A stretch of 64,000 nt of DNA from JAOUEA01 sp963821925 (GTDB lineage Bacteria; Actinomycetota; UBA4738; HRBIN12), in NCBI GenBank assembly GCA_963821925.1, contig CAWGFO010000001.1, positions 868,001-932,000 of the forward strand, read 5' to 3'. A program made the translations under genes and the position numbers. Shown here piece after piece: positions 1-9,598 of this stretch. The notes beneath the pieces are model-generated. The model searched no databases. It was not told the DNA's origin and worked only from the letters and a program-made list of their open reading frames with translations. Every line of letters starts with the position of its first letter. Positions within the stretch are counted from its first letter, which is position 1.

Positions 1-147
1 CAGAGTTGCAGAGCGGCGTGGCTCCCTTCGGTGCAACCCGTCCGGGACTTGCGCAGCCGCCTCGCGAGGCGCACACTCCGCGGGTCCGTCGAGGGGGACG
101 GATCACGGCGCCCGCCCGTGGTCGGCAGCACATGGAGAGGGGGGACC

Positions 148-1721
148 ATGTCCAGCACCGAACCACCGGTCCAACAACACGATCAGGACACCAAGGACCT
201 GATGGCGTTCGGATACCAGCAGGAGCTGCAGCGCGAGCTGAGCACCTTCAGCTCCTTCGCGGTGGCGTTCAGCTACATCTCGCCGTCCACCGGGATCTTC
301 ACGCTCTTCTACCTGGGCCTGATCGCGGTCGGCGGGTACCTGTTCTGGGCGTGGCCCGTCGTCGTGCTGGGCCAGATGTTCGTGGCGCTGAACTTCGCGG
401 AGCTCTCGAGCCACTTCCCGATCGCGGGCTCGGTGTTCCAGTGGACGAAGTACCTGTCGGGCCGGACCTACTCGTGGTTCACCGGCTGGATCTACCTGTT
501 CGCCGGCGTGATCACGGTGGCCGCGGTCGTCGCGACCCTGCCGATCGCCCTGCTGCCGATGCTGAACAACATGTTCGGCTGGACCTTCAACACCGCGCTG
601 GGCAGCACTGACCAGCTCGTGGCGGCGATCGTCACGCTCGTGCTGATCACGATCCTGAACATCTACGGCGTGAAGCTCGTCGCGGTCATCAACAACACCG
701 GCGTGGTCTTCGAGATCCTCGGCATGGTGGTGTTCGCCCTGATCATGGCGATCGTGCACAACAACCAGGGGATCGGGGTGCTCTTCGACTCCGGCGATGC
801 GACCCTCACCGGGAGCACGTTCCTGATCGGCATGTTCATGTCGCTGTTCGTGGTCTACGGGTTCGACACGGCGGGCACGCTCGCCGAGGAGACGAAGAAC
901 CCGCGGGCCGAGTCGCCGAAGGCGATCCTGGGGTCGATCGCAGGCGCGTTCGTGATCGGCGCGATCTTCCTGATCGGCACGCTGATGGCGGTCCCGAACC
1001 TCTCGGAAGCGCACGCGGGCTTCTTCGGCCCCCAGGCGGTCATCGAATCGGTGTTCTCGTCGTGGGCCGCGAACCTCTACCTGCTGGTCGTGGTCTTCGC
1101 GATCTTCGTGTGCTGCCTGTCGATCATGACGTCGACCGTGCGGTTGATGTTCGGGATGGCGCGCGACAACCAGCTGCCGTTCTCGAAGCCGCTCGCGAAG
1201 GTCAACCCGCGGCTGCACACGCCGATCGGCGCCTGCGTCGGCGTCGCGATCCTGGCGGCGATCCCGTTCCTGCAGTTCACGGGCGCCACGGTGATCGCGG
1301 TCGCGGCGACGGCGATGATCTACCTCAGCTACTTCCTCGGGAACCTGGCCGTGATGCGGGCGCGGACGAGGGGATGGCCCAAGGCCGACGCTCCCTTCAA
1401 GCTCGGGGCATGGGGCACCATCGTCAACGTCATCGCTCTCGTCTATGGCGGCGCGATGCTGCTGAACCTCCTGTGGTGGACGAACGACCCCTTGTCGCTT
1501 CGGGTCCTCACGAACCCGAAGGCGACCCAGACCGACTACTACCTGACCGGACCGCTCGTGAATTTCCACATCGGCTTCCTGAACGACATCCCGCTGATGG
1601 AGCTGATCATCGGGGCGGTCTGTGATCGATCGGTGCGATCTACTACTTCACGGTCGGCAAGACCAAGGACTTCGCGCCGATCACGATGCCCGAGGAGCTC
1701 GTCGAGCAGCCGCTCGTCTAG
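148..1721 (+). CDS. APC-family amino acid/amine permease (one frameshift)
   Basis: Amino acid/polyamine/organocation superfamily permease of about 524 residues that would move an amino acid or amine across the cytoplasmic membrane; the substrate cannot be told from sequence. It has a short polar Gln/Asp-rich N-terminus and about twelve hydrophobic segments, with the family-like first helix YISPSTGIFTLFYLG at residues 43-57. The ATG at 148 follows a strong GGAGAGGGG ribosome-binding site. One base is out of register near 1617-1640: the frame reading LMELIIGA has to change to reach the tail IYYFTVGKTKDF and the stop at 1721. I read this as an indel error, not decay. No functional partner is visible nearby. 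Confidence 0.85.
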
Positions 1722-1779
1722 GCGTGGTGGGGCGGGGGCGGCCTCGAGCCGCTCCCGCCACCCCACGAACGGAGCGCAC

Positions 1780-2146
1780 GTGATCGAGATCATCGCCGGC
1801 GAGAAGGTCACCCGGCTGGATCGCCGGGCGCGGCGGCCACGTCTGGGTCTGGCTCGACCCGCACCGGAGCGTCGTGGGCGCCCACACGTACCTCGAAGCC
1901 CACACCGAGCCTCCGCGGACCAGCCGCGAGACGAAGTTCTCGCGGAGCTCGCGCCGGCCGCACACGTTCTACGAAGTGCCCGGCCACGGGTTCACGGTCC
2001 ACCTCGACCACGCGGACTTCGAGCCGCCGAAGGAGCTCCACTTCGAGCTGAAGGGCTGGCAGAACAAGCGCGTCGAGGCCTACTGGGACGGGTGCATCTT
2101 CGTGGAGGCGATGCATCCCGATTGGGTCGATCCACGGCAGATCTGA
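1780..2146 (+). CDS. Conserved-looking hypothetical protein, ~121 aa (frameshifted)
   Basis: I do not recognise this protein. The GTG at 1780 follows GGAGCGC; the first codons read VIEIIAGEKVTRLD, then the frame shifts near 1820-1830 and continues as GGHVWVWLDPHRSVVGAHTY to the stop at 2146. The second half is soluble, with many aromatic and charged residues (HTFYEVPGHGFTVHLDH, KGWQNKRVEAYWDG) and no membrane segment or signal. The composition is that of a genuine folded domain, so the two frames probably belong to one protein. It lies 58 bases after the permease on the same strand and could be cotranscribed with it. Confidence 0.5.
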
Positions 2147-2166
2147 GCTCGCGATCCCGCTGGTGT

Positions 2167-2953
2167 GTGTCCACCTCTGCAGAGAGTGGTGTTCCCACCG
2201 TCGACCGTCCTCCCTCCGTCGGGCACGGTGATGCCACGGCCGTGGCGGGATGGCGCGAGGACCTCACGGTCGCGGGTCGCCCGCTGTCGATCGGCGTGGT
2301 CAGCGGGCTCGTGACCGGGCTGGTGGTGGGCGGGGCCGGGGGGCGGGTAGCGATGTTCGTGCTGCGGCTCACGTCGGATCCTTCCCTTCATGGGGTCGAG
2401 ACCGACGACGGCGCGATCATCGGGGTCGTCAGCTTCGCCACGATCTTCCTGCTGCTGGTAGCGGCGGCCGTCGGCATCATGGGCGGGGTGCTCTACGTCG
2501 TGTTCCGCGACTGGCTCCCACGCCGTGGGCGGGCGGCCGTGGCCGCCGGGTTCGGGGCGGTCATCGGCGGGGCCCAAGTCGATCGAGCCGGTCGGGCTCG
2601 ATTTCACGGCGCTCGCCCCGCTGTGGCTCGCGGTCGCGATGTTCGTGGCGATCCCGGCTGCGTACGGCGCGATGACCAGCGCGCTGGTCGAGCGGCGCTT
2701 CGCAGACCAGGGGGCCCTGGCGACGACGCGATGGACGGCGCTCCTGCCGCTCCTCCTGCTCGCGTTCCTCGGGCCAATCGGATTCGCGATCATGGCCGGA
2801 GCCGCGATCGTATGGCTCCTGGTTCGGCGATGGCCCACGCTCGTCGCGATCTGGCGGTCGCCGGCCCTGACCTGGATCGGCCGGGCAGCTCTCGTCGGGT
2901 TCGCGGCGGTCCGGCTGGTCGAGCTGGTCGGCGACGTCGACGCGATCCTGTAG
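2167..2953 (+). CDS. Multi-pass membrane protein of unknown function (frameshifted)
   Basis: Unrecognised integral membrane protein of about 260 residues. The first frame gives two long hydrophobic segments (around IGVVSGLVTGLVVGGAGG and VSFATIFLLLVAAAVGIMGG). The frame changes near 2565-2580 (GAVIGGA then KSIEPVGLDFTALAP), and the second part gives three more segments (LAVAMFVAIPAAYG, ALLPLLLLAFLGPIGFAIM, LTWIGRAALVGFAAV). The GTG at 2167 is the earliest plausible start, but no convincing ribosome-binding site precedes it, so the start is uncertain. The next gene is convergent, 23 bases away. Confidence 0.5.
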
Positions 2954-2976
2954 CGGACTCGCGGGCCGCGACGCCA

Positions 2977-3380
2977 TCAGGCTCTGCGGTCGGCCGAGCC
3001 CAAGGTGGCCTCGAGCCGGTCGAAGAACGCGTCGCGGAGCAGGACGAAGTCATCCTCGCTGAGCGCGATCGGGTCGCCGGCCGCGAGGCCGAGGATCGAC
3101 GTCGCCGGATCGAGCTTCGTCTTGTCGGTGACCAGGCACGCCGTCGCCGTTCAAACAGCGAGCTGCAGAGCACCCGGACCTCGTTGAGCGGGTTGCCGTC
3201 CTTGCCCTCCAGGTTCCGCGTCCGGTGGACGAACGAGTAGTCCAGCTGCAGGACCAGGCCGTTGAAGAACCGAGGCACGAACGCGTCGACCGCGGCTCGC
3301 GGCTCGACCCGCTCGCGGTGTTCGCCACGTCGCGGAAGGCGGCGACCTGCGCATCGAGCCGCGCGCGGCACCGGTCGATT
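2977..3380 (-). CDS. Conserved hypothetical protein downstream of the ECF sigma factor (frameshifted)
   Basis: Soluble protein of about 130 residues whose function I do not know. Pieces in three frames join to one sequence: LIDRCRARLDAQVAAFRDVA, then FVPRFFNGLVLQLDYSFVHR, GKDGNPLNEVRVLCSSL, then TDKTKLDPATSILGLAAGD and the end DAFFDRLEATLGSADRRA. The GKDGNPLNEVR block is very protein-like. It starts at the stop codon of the sigma factor (frame break near 3380, where the start codon seems to be lost) and is probably the third gene of that operon. The frame changes near 3320 and 3150. Confidence 0.5.
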
Positions 3381-4644
3381 AGGCCTCGTCGTAGTGGTTC
3401 ACCGCGAGCATGTGGTCCGTCTCGTGTCGATCCGATCGTGGGTCAGGCGGCCCCCGGGTCCCGCGAGGGTGGGTGTCGCCGAGCTCCGCCAGCCGCCGCT
3501 CGAGCAGGCGCCGCTCGGCGTCGTCGTGGACGAGCGCGAGCGCCCGCCGGTAGGCGTCGCGGGCCTCGTCGGTCCGGCCGAGGCGGCGCAGCAGCTCGCC
3601 GCGCGTCGAGTGCAGGTAGCGGTAGTCGTCGAGCGCGAGCCGGTCGACGATCGCGAGCCCGGCCTCCGGCCCCTCCGCCTCGGCGACCGCGACGGCCCGG
3701 TTGAGCTCGACGACCGGCGAGCCGGTGAGCCGGGCGAGCTCGCCGTAGAGCACGGCGATCTGCGGCCAGTCGCGCGGCTCGTCGGCGTGCAGCGACGCGA
3801 TCGCCGCCTGCACGACGTAGGGGCCGCGGCCCTGCAGCGCGAGGGCCCGGTCGAGCGCCGCCGGCCCGTGGCGATCTGCGCGGCGTCCCAGAGCGAGCGG
3901 TCCTGGTCGGCGAGCAGCACGAGCTCGCCGTCCGCGGAAGCGCGCCTCGCGGCGCGCGTCGAGCAGCAGCATCAGCGCCAGCAGGCCGTGCACCTCGGGC
4001 TCGTCGGGCATCAGCTCGGCGAGCGCGCGCCCGAGCCACAGCGCCTCGGCCGCCAGCTCGCCGCGGCCGCCGTAGCCCTCGTTGAAGATCAGGTAGACGA
4101 CGGCGAGCACGGCGGCGAGCCGTTCGGGCAGCAGGTGGTCGGGCGGCACGCGGAACGGGATCCCGGCGGCCTTGATCTTGCGCTTGGCCCGCACCAGCCG
4201 CTGCGCCATCGTCGCCTCGGGCACGAGGAACGCGCGGGCGATCTCGCCGGTCGTCAGGCCGCCGAGCGTGCGCAGCGTGAGCGCGACCTGCGCGTCGATC
4301 GCGAGCGCCGGGTGACAGCAGGTGAAGATGAGCTCGAGCCGCTCGTCGGGAAACGTCGTCTCGTCCATCGGAGTCCTCCGCCGCCTCCGGCACCTGGAGC
4401 AGGCGGGTCTTCGCGGCCAGCGTGCGGTCGCGGCGGATCCGGTCGATCGCCCGGTTGCGCGCCGTCGTCACCAGCCAGGCGCGGGGGTTGGCCGGGTCGC
4501 CGTCGCGCGGCCAGCGCTCGGCGGCGATCGCGAACGCCTCCTGCGCGGCCTCCTCGGCGAGGTCGAAGTCGCCGAGGAAGCCGATCAGGGCGGCGAGGAC
4601 GCGGCCCCACTCGTCGCGGAAGGCCTGCTCGAGCGGTCGCTACC
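3379..4644 (-). CDS. ECF42-type RNA polymerase sigma factor with C-terminal extension (frameshifted)
   Basis: Extracytoplasmic-function sigma factor of about 420 residues. Sigma region 2 is seen in FRDEWGRVLAALIGFLGDFD and LVTTARNRAIDRIRRDR; region 4 with its helix-turn-helix in GGLTTGEIARAFLVPEATMA. The long C-terminal part (YLIFNEGYGG, LLADQDRSLWDAAQIATG, SPVVELNRAVAVAEAEGP) is the TPR-like extension typical of group ECF42. No anti-sigma factor is adjacent. Instead a DGPF-domain gene overlaps the start, which is the known genomic partner of ECF42. Frame changes lie near 4368 (between regions 2 and 4), near 3940 and 3865 (a compensating pair), and at the start near 4644. Confidence 0.85.
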
Positions 4645-4999
4645 ACTCCACGATCGGGCGGACCTCGATCGCGCCGCCCAGGCGCGCCGCCGGGATCCGC
4701 GCGGCCAGCTCGATCGCGGCGTCGAGGTCGTCGGCCTCGAAGATCAGGTAGCCGCCGATCGCCTCCTTGGTCTCGACGAACGGGCCGTCGGTGGTGAGCG
4801 TCTTGCCGTCCTGCACGCGCACCGTGGTCGCCGTCTCCGGCGGCTGCAGGCCGTGGCCCGGCGTCACGCCCGGCGTCTCGTTGATCGCCTGGTAGGCGGC
4901 GTAGACCGGCCCTGCTCCTCCTCGGAGAGGCGTGGCCCACGCGTCGGGATCGAGCGGCGTCGGGGTGGTGCCCTGGTGGATCAGCAGCATGTACTTCAT
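4640..4999 (-). CDS. YCII/DGPF-domain protein, ECF42 partner
   Basis: Small ferredoxin-like-fold YCII-related protein of 119 residues, member of the DGPF group: the motif DGPFVETKEAIGGYLIFEAD starts at residue 71. The ATG at 4999 is preceded by AGGAGGAAGCG; an upstream in-frame extension lacks such a site. The usual role is unknown, but genes of this kind sit beside ECF42 sigma factors and are likely their targets or input proteins. Residues 24-31 (WATPLRGGAGPV) differ from the acidic SEEEQ-like stretch of relatives and could come from two compensating indels near 4905-4925. Its stop overlaps the beginning of the sigma factor gene. Confidence 0.85.
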   Translation of the reverse strand: MKYMLLIHQGTTPTPLDPDAWATPLRGGAGPVYAAYQAINETPGVTPGHGLQPPETATTVRVQDGKTLTTDGPFVETKEAIGGYLIFEADDLDAAIELAARIPAARLGGAIEVRPIVEW

Positions 5000-5137
5000 C
5001 GCTTCCTCCTTCTGGGATGGTCGCGCATGAGACGAACGGGAGCTCGCCGGAATCGACACCTATCGCTCGAGAGCGTCTGATTATCTCCGGTCGCGCGATC
5101 GCGCAGATCGGTTCGGCGTTCCGAGGAGAGGAGTAGC

Positions 5138-5815
5138 ATGCGCAGGCTCAGCGTCTTCAACAACGTGTCCGTGGACGGTTACGTCTGCGACGCCGAGGGG
5201 GATATGGGCTGGGCCCACAGGCAGGATGCCGAGTGGGCAGCCTTCACGTCGGAGAATGCCAGCGGCGGTGGCACGCTCCTGTTCGGGCGGATCACCTACG
5301 AGCTCATGGCGAGCTACTGGCCGACGCCCGAGGCTCGCGAGGCGTTGCCGGTGGTCGCCGAGCGGATGAACGGCCTCCCGAAGGTCGTGTTCTCGAGCAC
5401 CCTCGCGGAACCGTCGTGGCAGAACACCGACGTGGTGAAGGGCGACATCGAGGCGGTCGTCGAGCGCATGAAGCGGGAACCCGGACCGGACATGGTCGTC
5501 ATGGGGAGCGGCACGATCGTGGCGCAGCTCACCGACGCGAGACTGATCGATGAGTATCAGATCGTCGTGGTACCCATCGTGCTGGGGCGGGGCAGGACGA
5601 TGTTCGACGGGGTCGACGAGCGGGCTGCTCTTGGGCTGACCGACTCCCGGGTCTTCGAGAACGGCAACGTCGTGCTGTGGTACGAACCGACGGGGCGAAG
5701 GCAACGACGAGCTGCCGACCGACCATGGACGGAAGGAAGAAAACATGATGGAGGGACCGGTCGCGGATCGCGACGTCAGGTTGACACCCTTCCTCGCGCC
5801 TCTACACTGTCATGA
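5138..5815 (+). CDS. Dihydrofolate reductase-fold protein (RibD C-terminal domain)
   Basis: Protein of the RibD-C/dihydrofolate reductase superfamily, probably an NAD(P)H-dependent reductase; substrate unknown. It shows the N-terminal NVSVDGYV strand, the LLFGRITYELMASYWPTP helix and VVMGSGTIVAQL near residue 120. The ATG at 5138 follows GAGGAGAGGAG. Relatives end soon after a motif like NVVLWYEPT (residue about 185), whereas this frame runs on for some 40 Arg-rich residues to a stop at 5815, inside the next promoter. That tail is probably an artefact of an indel near 5690-5710. It is divergent from the DGPF gene. Confidence 0.75.
   Translation: MRRLSVFNNVSVDGYVCDAEGDMGWAHRQDAEWAAFTSENASGGGTLLFGRITYELMASYWPTPEAREALPVVAERMNGLPKVVFSSTLAEPSWQNTDVVKGDIEAVVERMKREPGPDMVVMGSGTIVAQLTDARLIDEYQIVVVPIVLGRGRTMFDGVDERAALGLTDSRVFENGNVVLWYEPTGRRQRRAADRPWTEGRKHDGGTGRGSRRQVDTLPRASTLS
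5781..5808 (+). promoter_or_regulatory. Promoter of the branched-chain amino acid operon
   Basis: Near-consensus vegetative promoter: TTGACA at 5781-5786, 16-base spacer, TACACT at 5803-5808. Transcription should begin around 5814-5818, directly at the leader-peptide start codon, so the leader RNA would be leaderless. Confidence 0.85.
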
Positions 5816-5817
5816 CC

Positions 5818-5868
5818 ATGTCGACCCCAGAGCTGTTCGAGCGCAGCGTCCTCGTACTTATCCGCTAG
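5818..5868 (+). CDS. ilv operon leader peptide
   Basis: Sixteen-residue leader peptide MSTPELFERSVLVLIR with five consecutive branched-chain codons (Val Leu Val Leu Ile: GTC CTC GTA CTT ATC) just before the stop. GTA and CTT are rare in this G/C-ending genome, which fits a role in ribosome stalling when charged Val, Leu or Ile tRNA is scarce. An in-frame ATG at 5812 could also serve. It lies 9 bases after the -10 box and directly ahead of an attenuator hairpin. The peptide itself probably has no other function. Confidence 0.85.
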   Translation: MSTPELFERSVLVLIR

Positions 5869-5930
5869 GCGCGGCCGGGCCCGATGGCCCTCGCCGCGCC
5901 GACGACCCCGCGCACCCCGCGGGGTTTTTT
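5868..5930 (+). terminator. Transcription attenuator of the ilv-leu operon
   Basis: Two hairpins follow the leader. The first pairs GGCGCGGC (5868-5875) with GCCGCGCC (5893-5900). The second pairs CCCCGCG (5906-5912) with CGCGGGG (5918-5924) around a 5-base loop and is followed by six T (5925-5930), a textbook intrinsic terminator. CGCGG at 5870-5874 could alternatively pair with 5908-5912, which would be a weak antiterminator. I infer amino-acid-controlled attenuation; exact alternative folds need calculation. Confidence 0.85.
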
Positions 5931-5997
5931 GTACCCCGAGACCAGGTGAACGCACCGAAGAACGCCGGGTCCGCGCCCGGAGACAAGGAGACCCACC

Positions 5998-6315
5998 ATG
6001 AGGTACGAGTTCGAGCGGGACGGCGTCGTCGTCGCGAGTGTGTCCTGGGAGGGTCCTGCCCAGGTCAGCGTCGAGGCGGCCGACTCCTCCACCCGCGCCG
6101 TCGTCGACCGCTACCTGAGCTCCGAAGTCGTCTACCTGGGGTCGGGCTTCGACTTCGGCGCCGAGCAGGAGCAGGACGTCCTGCAGACGCGCCGCCGCGA
6201 CTGGACGCCGTGGGAGTTCGAGCGGGCGTGTCGGAACCTGGGCCACCGCCTGCAGGCCCACGTCAAGCGGGTCGAGACCGGCCCCGTCGAGGCCCGGGAG
6301 GCGGTCGCCCGATGA
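5998..6315 (+). CDS. Hypothetical protein, first gene of the ilv operon
   Basis: Intact 105-residue soluble protein that I do not recognise. The ATG at 5998 has the site AAGGAG eight bases upstream. The sequence has an N-terminal beta-rich half (YEFERDGVVVASVSWEGPAQ) and a C-terminal helical, Arg-rich half (WTPWEFERACRNLGHRLQAH). It lies between the attenuator and ilvB, and its TGA overlaps the ilvB ATG (ATGA at 6312-6315), so it is translated with ilvB and controlled by the attenuator. This placement suggests a link to branched-chain amino acid synthesis, but it could be a passenger. Confidence 0.75.
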   Translation: MRYEFERDGVVVASVSWEGPAQVSVEAADSSTRAVVDRYLSSEVVYLGSGFDFGAEQEQDVLQTRRRDWTPWEFERACRNLGHRLQAHVKRVETGPVEAREAVAR

Positions 6316-7963
6316 AGATGTCTGGCGCCGACGCGCTGCTGAAGGCGCTCGAGCAGGAAGGGGTCGAGGTCATTTTCGCCTACCCCGGCGGCGCCAGCAT
6401 GCCGATCCACGACGCTCTCGGGGTCCGGGACAAGATCCGGACGATCCTCCGCGGCACGAGCAGGGCGGGATTGCCGCCGAGGGTTACGCCCGCGTCACCG
6501 GCAAGCCCGGCGTCGTGATGGCGACCTCGGGCCCGAGGGGCATCAACCTCGTGACCGGCCTGGCCGACGCCAAGCTCGACAGCCTCCCACTGGTCGCGAT
6601 CACCGGCCAGGTCCCGTCGCAGGTCATCGGCACCGACGCCTTCCAGGAGGCCGAGATGGTCGGGGTCACGCGCCGGTCACCAAGCACCACTACCTGGTGC
6701 AGAACCCGCCGAGACGTCGACGTCCGGAGGCGTTCCACATCGCCAGCACCGGCCGCCCCGGCCCGGTGCTGATCGACATGCCGAAGGACATCCCGGTCGC
6801 CGAACCCGGACTTCGGGGCCCGCGATGGACCTGCCGGGCTACAGCCCCCGCCCAAGCCCAACCCGCGCCAGGTGGTCGAGGCGCTGATGGCGATCAAGCG
6901 GCGGAGCGGCCGATCATCTACTGCGGCGGCGGCGTGATCGCCGCCGACGCGGCGGAGGAGCTGTGCGAACTCGCACCACCGGCATCCCGGTGGCCATGAC
7001 CCTCCAGGGCCTCGGCACGTCCCCGACGACACTATCTCGGCCTGGGCATGCTCGGCATGCACGGTGTCTACATCGGTTACGTCACAACGAGGCCGACCTG
7101 CTGCTGGCGCTGGGCGTCCGGTTCGACGACCGCGTGACCGGCAAGCTCAGCGAGTTCGCCAAGCACGGCGGATCGTCCACGTCGACATCGACGCCTCCGA
7201 GATCAACAAGAACGTCGCGGTCCACATCCGAGCTTGGGCGACTGCTGACGTGAAGTCGTTCCTCCAGGCGGTCAACCCGCGACCGGGTCGAGGCGGGCGA
7301 CTTACCGCGGACTGGCACCGCCAGGTCGAGGCCTGGCGCGAGGGAGGCGACCCGATGACGTTACGACCAGCGGGACGACGCGATCCTGTCCCGCAGTACG
7401 TCATCGACCACGTTCTCGGATGCTGACCAAGGGCAACTTCATCATGTCGGGCGTCGGCCAGCACCAGATGTGGGCAGCGCAGTTCTTCTGGGGCGATAAC
7501 CCGTACTCGTTCGTCACGTCGGGCGGCCTCGGCACGATGGGCTTCGAAGTGCCGGCGGCGATCGGCGTGCAGTTCGCGCGGCCCGGACACCGTCTGGTCA
7601 GTTCTGCGGAGACGGCGGATTCCAGATGACCATGCAGGAGCTGTCGCTCTGCACCGAGTACGAGCTGCCGATCAAGTTCGCGATCATTAACAACACTACC
7701 TGGGCATGGTGCGGCAGTGGCAGGACCACTACTACGCCGGCAACAAAGAGTCCGTTCGGATGTTCCAGCCGGACTTCGTGAAGCTCGCGGAGGCGATGGG
7801 TGTGACAGCGCTGCGTGTCAGCGATAAGGCCATGGTCGAATCGACGATCGAGGCGGCGCTGGCGCACCCGGGCGCCGTGCTGATCGACTTTGAGGTCGAG
7901 GACATCGAGGACTGCTACCCGATGATGCCGCCGGGCGTCAGCCTGTCGGAGACGATCGACTGA
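6312..7963 (+). CDS. ilvB: Acetolactate synthase large subunit (multiple frameshifts)
   Basis: Thiamine-diphosphate enzyme that condenses two pyruvates, or pyruvate with 2-ketobutyrate, at the first common step of Val, Leu and Ile synthesis. Recognised from ALEQEGVEVIFAYPGGASMP at the N-terminus, the catalytic-Glu region HEQGGIAAEGYARVTGKPGV, DSLPLVAITGQVPSQVIGTD, LALGVRFDDRVTGKL, and the ThDP-binding GDGGFQMTMQEL followed by IINN. The C-terminus PMMPPGVSLSETID is intact. At least eight frame changes are needed (near 6455, 6670, 6740, 6810, 6965, 7170, 7350, 7615 and 7690). The reading-frame parts follow each other in family order, so I treat this as a complete gene of about 550 codons read with errors. 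Confidence 0.9.
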
Positions 7964-8005
7964 ACCGGCGATCGAGTCGAGCGCGAAGCAGCCGGAGTTC
8001 GCGCG

Positions 8006-8580
8006 ATGACCAAGCGACTGCACACGATCGTCGCACTGGTGGAAGACCGCCCCGGCGTGCTCAACAAGATCGCCGGCTAAGTGGCGGCAACGCGCGTTCA
8101 ACATTGAGAGTCTCACCGTCGGCCACAGCGAGATCCCGGGTTGTCGCGCATGACGTTCACGTCGATGGGGCGGCCCACGACATCGAGCAAGTGACGAAAC
8201 AGCTCTTCAAGGTGATCGAGGTCGTGAAGGTCAGCGACGTGACGTCCGAGGCTACCGTCGCGCGCGAGCTGGCGCTGATTAAGGTTGCCGCGACGAAGGA
8301 GAACCGAGGCGCGATCGTCGAGATCGTCGACATCTTCCGCGCGAAGATCGTCGACGTTGGGACGGATTCGATCGTCGTCGAAGCGACCGGCACGGAGGAC
8401 AAGATTGACGCCATCGTCGCGATGCTGAAGCCGTACGGACTGAAGGAGCTCGTACGGACGGGCCGCGTCGCCATGACGCGCGGCAGCACGTCGACGGTGA
8501 CGGCGATGCCGGAGGACGGAATGCGCCGCGAGCATCGCTCCGCAGGTGAAGGCAAGCCGAAGGTCGGCACGCTCATTTAG
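8006..8580 (+). CDS. ilvN: Acetolactate synthase small (regulatory) subunit (frameshifted)
   Basis: Regulatory ACT-domain subunit that binds IlvB and confers valine feedback inhibition. The start MTKRLHTIVALVEDRPGVLN, the next block FNIESLTVGHSEIPGLSRMT and the second half (VDGAAHDIEQVTKQLFKVIE, KIDAIVAMLKPYGLKELVRT) are all typical. Frame changes occur near 8075-8100 and 8155-8165. About 190 codons, slightly longer than the usual 160-175 because of a loosely conserved C-terminal tail ending KPKVGTLI. It lies 42 bases after ilvB. Third-position G/C is visibly lower here than in the surrounding genes. Confidence 0.9.
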
Positions 8581-8597
8581 ACAGGGGTAAGACGCAG

Positions 8598-9598
8598 ATG
8601 GCGCAGATGTACTACGACAAGGACGCGGATCTGAGCCTACAGAAGGAAAAGAAGGTCGGCGTGATCGGCTTCGGCAGCCAGGGCCACGCGCACGCGCAGA
8701 ACCTGAAAGACAGCGGCGTCGACGTCATCGTCGGCCTCTACCCCGGCTCCAAGTCATGGGCAAAGGTCGAGCAGGCGGGCCTGCGCGTCGGCACCGTGCG
8801 CGAGGTGGCTGAGGAAGCCGATCTGATCATGATGACCGTGCCCGACCAGGCCCTCGCCAAGGTCTACAACAACCACATCGCCGGTGGGAGCCCGGAAACA
8901 TGGTGCTGTTCGCGCACGGCTTCTCGTCCACTTCAAAAAGATCGTTCCGCCCGCCGACGTCAACGTGTTTATGGTCGCGCCGAAAGGCCCCGGGCATCTG
9001 GTTCGCCGCGAATATGAACGTGGCGCGGGCGTGCCCTGCCTGCTGGCCATGCGCAAGACCGGAGCGGCGATTCGAAACAGGTCGGCCTGGCTTACGCGCG
9101 CGCGATCGGCGGGACGCGCGCCGGCGTGATCGAGACCACGTTCAAGGAAGAGACCGAGACCGATCTGTTCGGCGAACAGTCGGTGCTCTGTGGCGGCTTA
9201 CCGCTCTTATCAGGCAGGTTTCGAGACACTGGTCAAGCCGGCTACCCGCCGGAGATGGCGTACTTCGAGTGCCTGCACGAGCTGAAGCTGATTGTGGATC
9301 TGCTGTACGAGGGCGGCATGTCGTGCATGCGTTATTCGATCTCCGACACCGCCGAGTACGGCGACTACACGCGCGGACCGGGGTCGTCGATGACGGGTCC
9401 GGAGGGGATGCGGCGGGTGCTGTACGAGTTCCAGGACGGTACCTTCGCCGGAAATGGATCGCGGAGGCAGACGGTGGGTTCACCACATTCCTCCGACTTA
9501 GGGATCAGGCGCGCACATCCCAGCTCGAAGACGTGGGACGGGGGCTGCGCCAGATGATGCCCTGGTTGGAGAGCGAGACGAAGGTGGCCCCGACATGA
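8598..9598 (+). CDS. ilvC: Ketol-acid reductoisomerase (frameshifted)
   Basis: NADPH-dependent, Mg-dependent isomeroreductase that converts acetolactate and acetohydroxybutyrate. The ATG at 8598 follows AGGGG; the Rossmann motif GFGSQGHAHAQNLKDSG is near residue 24. The family C-terminal part is seen in YFECLHELKLIVDLLYEGGM, YSISDTAEYGDYTRGP and EDVGRGLRQMMPWLE. Frame changes lie near 8890, 8960, 9060, 9200, 9440 and 9490. Length of about 333 codons matches class I KARI. It is 17 bases after ilvN, and its TGA overlaps the leuA start (ATGA). Confidence 0.9.

Noticed and set aside
5868..5930. T-box riboswitch in front of the ilv operon.
   Set aside because: No T-box sequence or specifier loop is visible, and the leader peptide with clustered Val/Leu/Ile codons explains the terminator.
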